The notes under the pieces were generated by a model. That model made no database searches and was not told where the DNA came from. It saw only the letters and a program-made list of their open reading frames with translations. 64,000 nucleotides of DNA from Entoloma clypeatum (Eukaryota > Basidiomycota > Agaricomycetes > Agaricales > Entolomataceae): contig OY751488.1 in NCBI GenBank assembly GCA_963565915.1, positions 2,170,001 through 2,234,000 of the forward strand, written 5' to 3'. The first letter of the stretch is position 1; each line of letters begins with the position of its first letter. Made by a program: the position numbers and the translations under genes. Positions 58,659 through 64,000 of the stretch are shown here, piece by piece.

Positions 58659-59733
58659 ATATTGAGAGACTCATCAGAACTTCGTCTCGCCCAATTCCAT
58701 TACTACTATCTCATTAGAGAGACTTGGGTTCATTAATTAGACTTGTGTTGTTCCGAAGAACTCTAATTGTTTCTCCCATTCCTTTCTATGACTTCCTGGC
58801 TTCGACACCTATTTCCTGTGGAACGTTGGCTTCCTGAACATTATTGTTCACTGTGCATAACAACGGTTCTATCTCTTCTCGCCCATTCATCAACTCGAAA
58901 GAGCTCGCGGTTTCGATGCATATACCCAGTTTGTGTGTGTGCGCTGTCCAATGGCCCTTTACCCTCGAAAAGGTGGCCAGGAGTGCTGCTCTCGTCCAAC
59001 CAATTGGCTGGCGTGCGAAGCCTTGACGGTCCTGTGGCATGTTTCGTTCGATGTATCCTGCAGGCCATCGCATTCTCCGCAGTCGACAGAGATATAATGC
59101 GGAGACAGAACAGAGACGCCGGAGGTATGAGGGCTGGATCGATGGACAACCAAGATGGGATCCCAAGATTGAGGGGGGGATGGGAAACGGCGAAATAACA
59201 TCTTGAAATGAGGGATACTTCGAGTGGAAAGTCGTGAATTCGGTGCACCAAAAGAGCAACCAGATCTCGACCCGAGGATTGTTATACATCATCCGAGTAT
59301 TTCGAACATGTCGGGTCTTGCAAACCAGATAGAGCGTCCAGGACCAGGAGGAACTCTGAACCATAACCACTTTGCTCACTTTTGTCGGCGCTGGAAGATC
59401 ATCTTCATGTATGGCGACTCTAGCGCTACCAGTGTTGCCATTGAAACACGCCTTGGCAAATCTTCTCGAGTCCTGCCGTGGATCTCGAAGACCGGTCCAT
59501 GTATTTGTTTATCTTGTTCGAGGCCTTTTCCATCATCTGCGGTCGTCCTAACCATGTGTGTAATTAGAACAGTGAGGAGACTGGTCACCGCGGCTAGTGT
59601 AGTGGGGCTCACCACGAAAATTCTGGATCAAGTAGACCGTGAATTCAATAGTGTAGAGTGTTGATCGCCATGGACAAACTGGCCACAATAAAAAAGTCAG
59701 CTTCGCCACCGTGCCCTTTCATCGACCGGGCTC
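58659..59733. other. Intergenic, nothing recognised
   Basis: Holds the peptide gene's 3' flank and the uS7m promoter. The longest frame (58786-59379, minus, 197 aa) has no similarity and biased composition. The frame 59376-59615 (minus) has a hydrophobic start but no family that I recognise. Confidence 0.4.
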
Positions 59734-60420
59734 ATGCTACAGTCTATCACTTTGAGGTCAGCAGGATGCTTCTCCCGTTACTGCCGGACGATGTCCACCA
59801 CGAACGATCAAAAAATAATGACGGAGGCGTTCAATGACCTCGGTATGGGAGCAAAACCGCTGGCACCAGCACCAACGCCCCCGACGTCAGTCATCTCATC
59901 CCTCAGGCCCTCCGCCCCTCCTATCCTCGAAATTCCACCAGCAGAAGACCCTCTCCTTCGTTATTTCACCTCCAGCCTCACACAACATGGACACCGAGCC
60001 AGAGCTGCCCGGATAGTATCTCAAATGCTCATGCACCTCCATGCGTGGACCCGCGCCCCACCGCTGCCCATCGTCCGGCAGGCCATCCTCGACGCTGCTC
60101 CTGCCGTCCGCACGCTCAATCATAGACAAGGTGGAAAGACGATTTACAAGCCCGTCGCGTTGGGGGAGAAGCAGCGTACGCGGAAAGCCGTTCAGGCGAT
60201 ATTGACACAGGTGGAGAAGAAGCAGGGCCGTCTTCCGGAGAAGCTTGCGCGGGAGATTCTTGGTATATTACGGGGAGACAAGGAAAATGCGGTCCTGAAG
60301 AAAAAGGAAGAGATGCATCGACATGCCATGGTCAACAGGTGCGTTTGATATAGTGAGGACAGTATATATATATGCATGCTCACTGTTATCCACAGAGGGA
60401 ACCTTCGAACGCGCCTATAA
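59734..60420 (+). CDS. Mitochondrial small-subunit ribosomal protein uS7m
   Basis: Exons 59734-60338 and 60396-60420 join in phase to 209 aa. The N-terminal 30 residues (LQSITLRSAGCFSRYCRTM) are basic and hydroxylated, as in a mitochondrial presequence. The ribosomal S7 core follows: DPLLRYFTSSLTQHGHRARA, ILDAAPAVRTLNHRQGGKTI, KPVALGEKQRTRKAVQAIL, then LAREILGILRGDKENAVLKK. The end, HAMVNRGNLRTRL, is typical and only appears when the last 25-nt exon is joined. It binds the 3' domain of the small rRNA in the mitoribosome. No defect seen. Confidence 0.9.
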
Positions 60421-60714
60421 CTTCAAGCTCTGTGTTTATACATCATTCATTCTATTGTCGAAAGGGTGCTCCAACCGGGGGGAAGGGGGCGAGGATCGGT
60501 CCCAAGCATGGAGCTCTATTCAACGGAAGCCCTGCTCAGAATTGGGATTGTTGTTTGGGGCAAGGCTTGTACTCGTCATTTGCGTACAACATACCAGGAG
60601 CAATTGACTACAGGTTAATGCGAACTAGAACCACATGTCGTCTCCAAGAAATTATTATTATATAGAATGAGAATCGAAGCATTGAAGCAGATCAGCGGAC
60701 ACCCATACGTAGAC
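60421..60714. other. Convergent intergenic region
   Basis: Just under 300 bp between the ends of uS7m and tRNase Z. ATTATTATTATATAG at about 60650-60665 may belong to a polyadenylation region. No coding similarity. Confidence 0.45.
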
Positions 60715-63700
60715 CTACTCCAACGCGACTTCCTCCAACGCGACCTCGACCTCCACGTCCATCATTTCATCATCTTCCTCATCGTTTTCCTCCTTTGCCG
60801 TGTCACACATGCACTGCTCTATAGCCTTGAGGTAATAATTCACCTTCCACATATTCCCAATAGTCAAGTTGGCATTATCAAACGCGAGCGCGACGATGGG
60901 CTCCTTCGCCTTGGTCTCGATGTCTTCTTCTACTTCTATTTGATCCGGTGCCGCCAATCCAGATGGCGGCATCTTGGGATAGCGGGCGGAGAAGTGGGTG
61001 AGAAGAATATGCTCCGCATTCATTCTATCATGGTCCGTCGGTCAGTCCAACGTGGGCATTAAAAGAGATATTTCTCACCTCCGTCCAGCGTTGAGAGCCT
61101 GGCCAAAGGTACTGTGGGCCTTCTGAGCAGCCATCTCAGTTTGATCATTATCCATAGTCGCTTCATGGATCAAGACCGTTGCGTTCTTCCCTGCATACAC
61201 CAACGAATTTGCAGGGGCGGTATCTGCGGAGAAGCTATGCAAAAGTCATGATCCCAGGTAGCAGGACTAAAATGAGAATATACCACGTACACTAGGCTCC
61301 ATCCGTCAGTGTGCTTCAATACGGCACCAAAACATCGCGTCCTGTGCATCATGTCCACAGTCTCGAAGCTTTCCAAACCGAGAGAACGACACATATCGAC
61401 CGCATTACGTTGGGACCTGTATTTGCCAAGTCACGGTAAAGGGATACCTTGTAAATGTGATAGCACGCACTCTGTGATTTCTAACCAAGGCTCCTTCCCA
61501 CCGACCTGCCACATCCCGGCCGTTTGGTATGCGGTCGGTTTCCGCCAGTGCAAAGCTTCGCTCATGACGGAAATGACACCGTTCCCGGAAGGGTCATCAA
61601 AACCGATATCCTGGATATCGGAGACTTCGCGAAGGTAAAGGTGGATAGATCGGATAGAGACTAGGTATAAGGGTTGGCTTGGTGGTGGATCGAGCTAGGC
61701 AAAAAGGTTATGCATGAGCTAACCTCGTAAGGATGTGAAGCATTGTTCACCTTTCGCCGCTTCGCGAGAATGTGTGCTAAGCCCATATGATGGTCTCCAT
61801 GGACGTGGCTCGCGAAAATGCACTTGATATCCCGCAGCACATCCCAGACATTCCCAGGAGCATCGTCCAGCCCGAACTGGCGAGCGAGCTGGCCCCAGGT
61901 CCCCTCCCCCGCATCCAAAAGCACATTGCCGTGGTTGGGGATCTGTATGAGCGTAGAGGAGACTAGTAGGAAGATTTTTAACCAGGTGAAACAATGAAAA
62001 TCGGTCTTTGAACAAACCATTCCGGTATTTCGTAGGCACTGCACTGGCCGTTCCTAAAGGAACAATCTTCACGTCGGCACCCTTCGGAATACGCATCTTT
62101 CCGCTCTCCATATAGTCCTCAACATGCTTCTTAGCCTCAGAGAAGAGTTGAAGTGTCCATTGTTCAAGCGGCGGTGGATTGTTGGATGAGGCGACAGGAT
62201 GGAAGCGGTCTCCCATTTCCTCGGAGGTTTCTTCTTTAGGCGGTGCTGGTGGACGTATTTTGATGAGCTGGTTGCATACCATGAGGCGGGTTGTCGCAGG
62301 AAGACTCGGGATCGCTGAAACAATCAAAGTCGATGTCATGACTTAACATTGGATTGTTTTCAGCAATACCTTCAAGAGATTTTTTGGGCGTTGAGGAAAA
62401 CTTTGGTATGGGGAACATTTCAGAATCGAGTTGATTAAGTCGGAGCTGGTTGAATGCTGCACTAGTAAATGATACAGGGTCTGGAGAGTGTTCACGAGAT
62501 GAGATTATGTGCTGTTACGCTCGAATCGATGAGAAGAGCTCGGAGATAGTGCTGGAACCCTCACATGTACAGTAGGCACGAAACCGTTCATGAATGCAAT
62601 ATATCTCGCATCCTCGAGGACACCTTTCCCACAAAGGTGGAAAATGGTACGCACGGAATATTCTTTCGCATCTTGTAGCTTTTGAGAACGAAATCTAGCA
62701 TAGAAAGGATGATCTTGAAAAGAGTATATCAAAGAAGGGATGTGTTCCACGGTTGGGATATCTAGGACGAGTGCCACCTTTCCCAGAAATGAATAGAGAT
62801 CAACGCTTCTTGAGATAGTGGACGGGACTTACCGCAGGTGCCTCACTCTCCCCAACAAGGTCCTCCGGTCGCACGGTTTTTGTTACACTCTCATCACCGA
62901 CTTTTACCTTGACAGTAACTGTCTCGCCCTTGATCAACTTTCCACGTAGGCGTCCAAAGACTCCCAATTCTTCAGCTTTTTCAGCATCGAATTTACCGCG
63001 AACGCGAGGGCCAACGAGGACATAGGCAAGCGTTGGTCTAACTGCAGAAGGCTGTGCAAGAGACGGCGTGATATGATGGCTGAATTTGGGTAGCTGGTTA
63101 AAGAAACCAGTAGGAAGGGTAGCACGGTTTCTTCTGAAAGGAACAGGCTAGAACAGTCTGTTAATGCCTTGCAAAAGTAGACGTGTCATGATTATGAACC
63201 TTCGCCAGTGACTCTGGAATAACCACTGCATCGGTATCCGCTGCAGGTTCTGAAGGCTTGAGCCCGAAAGAAATCGGCTTCGCTGGAATAGAGAAATAGG
63301 ATTTATTCTCAGGTGATGGGGGGAAGGGGACTAGAATACATACGACCTGATTTCTTCTTTCTTTTCTTGCAATCTCTCCCTTTCGGTCGCTCTTCCACTT
63401 CGACCTCCACATGTGTACCAGTAAACATCTTGCTAATCATCAGTTTCCTCCATTCCTGGGCATCGGTAGTGGATGGCGGGTCTGAAGATGTTTCGGGTAT
63501 TTCGTCGGACAGGTCCAGAGGATTTTCCGGCTCTGTATCTAGCGCTGGTCTTTTGTCAGGATGCTCAGGCGATGGAGACCTTTTGCGTTTTGAACCGGTT
63601 TCCAGTTGTTCAGAAATAGAGGACGGATCTTGTGAGACCGAATTACTCGGGAGGATCATCGGAAGAATCGGTACGCCATATACAGTGAGGTTAATATCCT

Positions 63701-64000
63701 TGTAGAGGGGCTCGGGAGGTGACTCCGAGGGTGGCGTCCAAGCGGACTCGATGGGCTTCACGTGAAGGGAGTCCCTATTGAATTTTTTAGAATAAAAAAC
63801 GGCGTTGGCAGAGATTTATACCTAAATGTATACAACCGCATGGACGCCAAAAAGTGTGATAGGCCAGGAGGCCCAACGAGGCTCAGGTTACTGATCGTCG
63901 CGTCGGCAAACGACATGAGAAGTCCTAAAGCACAAGTATGAATTAGAGGGGATCTCCCAAAGAAGAAGAACCTACCAGCAAGACCACCCGCTCTCTTGGT
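60715..64000 (-). CDS. tRNase Z, long form (ELAC2/TRZ1 type), 5' end outside the window
   Basis: Metallo-beta-lactamase-fold endonuclease that trims the 3' trailer of nuclear and/or mitochondrial pre-tRNAs. The gene runs leftward from beyond the right edge. The N-terminal inactive half has LVGPPGLSHFLASMRLYTF (near 63850), an acidic, Lys/Arg-rich insert (SKRKRSPSPEHPDKRP), KPISFGLKPSEP, LPKFSHHITPSLAQPSAVRP and VALVLDIPTVEHIPSLI. The active half has VKIVPLGTASAVPTKYRN, IPNHGNVLLDAGEGTWGQL, the metal motif FASHVHGDHHMG, HRTRCFGAVLKHTDGWSLV, LIHEATMDNDQTEMAAQKAH and ILLTHFSARYPKMPP. It ends in an acidic tail. The last exon is 61024-60715. Splices that were checked are canonical and in phase. 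Confidence 0.92.

Noticed and set aside
58348..58665. Ala-rich frame over the peptide gene
   Set aside because: It begins inside the first exon in another frame, crosses a canonical intron, and competes with a model that has a signal peptide, a clean splice and repeats.
58786..59379. Minus-strand open frame of 197 codons
   Set aside because: No recognisable domain, biased composition, no splice partners, and overlapping frames on both strands of the same stretch.

Overview
The window is nuclear DNA of a filamentous basidiomycete, almost certainly a mushroom-forming Agaricomycete. Genes are split by many 45-70 nt GT-AG introns. The oxygenase, methyltransferase and transporter families are ones I know as expanded in Agaricomycetes, and two transposase relics resemble the basidiomycete Plavaka family. 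No prokaryotic operons, CRISPR arrays or convincing tRNA/rRNA genes were seen. All exon boundaries were worked out by eye from splice signals, reading phase and family resemblance.

Left part (1-40.7 kb) is an accessory, rearranged block. It opens with the 3' half of an MFS transporter cut by the window edge. A decayed stretch follows: a gag-like fragment, a frameshifted copy of the Golgi tether gene COG3 and a Plavaka transposase relic. Then come a kinase-fold gene whose catalytic Asp is Gly, an acyl-CoA ligase-type adenylating enzyme, an intracellular GH3-PA14 beta-glucosidase with a MITE in one intron, and a small two-repeat beta-rich protein. These are followed by three AsaB/CmcJ-like oxidoreductase genes, an intact P450, a SAM methyltransferase, a second Plavaka relic and a second kinase-fold gene that keeps its Asp. 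The block ends with a dead twin of the first P450 (heme Cys to Arg), a 3' P450 relic, another intact P450, a histidine acid phosphatase and a second MFS transporter paralogous to the one at the left edge. Ligase, three oxidoreductases, P450s, methyltransferase, kinase-like genes, glucosidase and transporters make this a plausible secondary-metabolite or detoxification cluster without a PKS, NRPS or terpene synthase core in view. It has been shaped by local duplication and decay.

Right part (41.6-64 kb) is mostly conserved: two single-pass membrane proteins, tubulin cofactor B, CDC48, a DGAT2-type acyltransferase, a low-complexity hypothetical protein, a PLAC8 protein, a secreted Gly/Tyr-rich peptide precursor, mitochondrial ribosomal protein uS7m and the 3' part of long-form tRNase Z, which runs off the right edge. 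A 677-bp inverted-repeat element lies at 56.1-56.8 kb.

Several genes show single-step splice or phase anomalies (ligase, second MFS, acid phosphatase, DGAT2) that may be real lesions, unusual introns or assembly errors. Each is listed separately.
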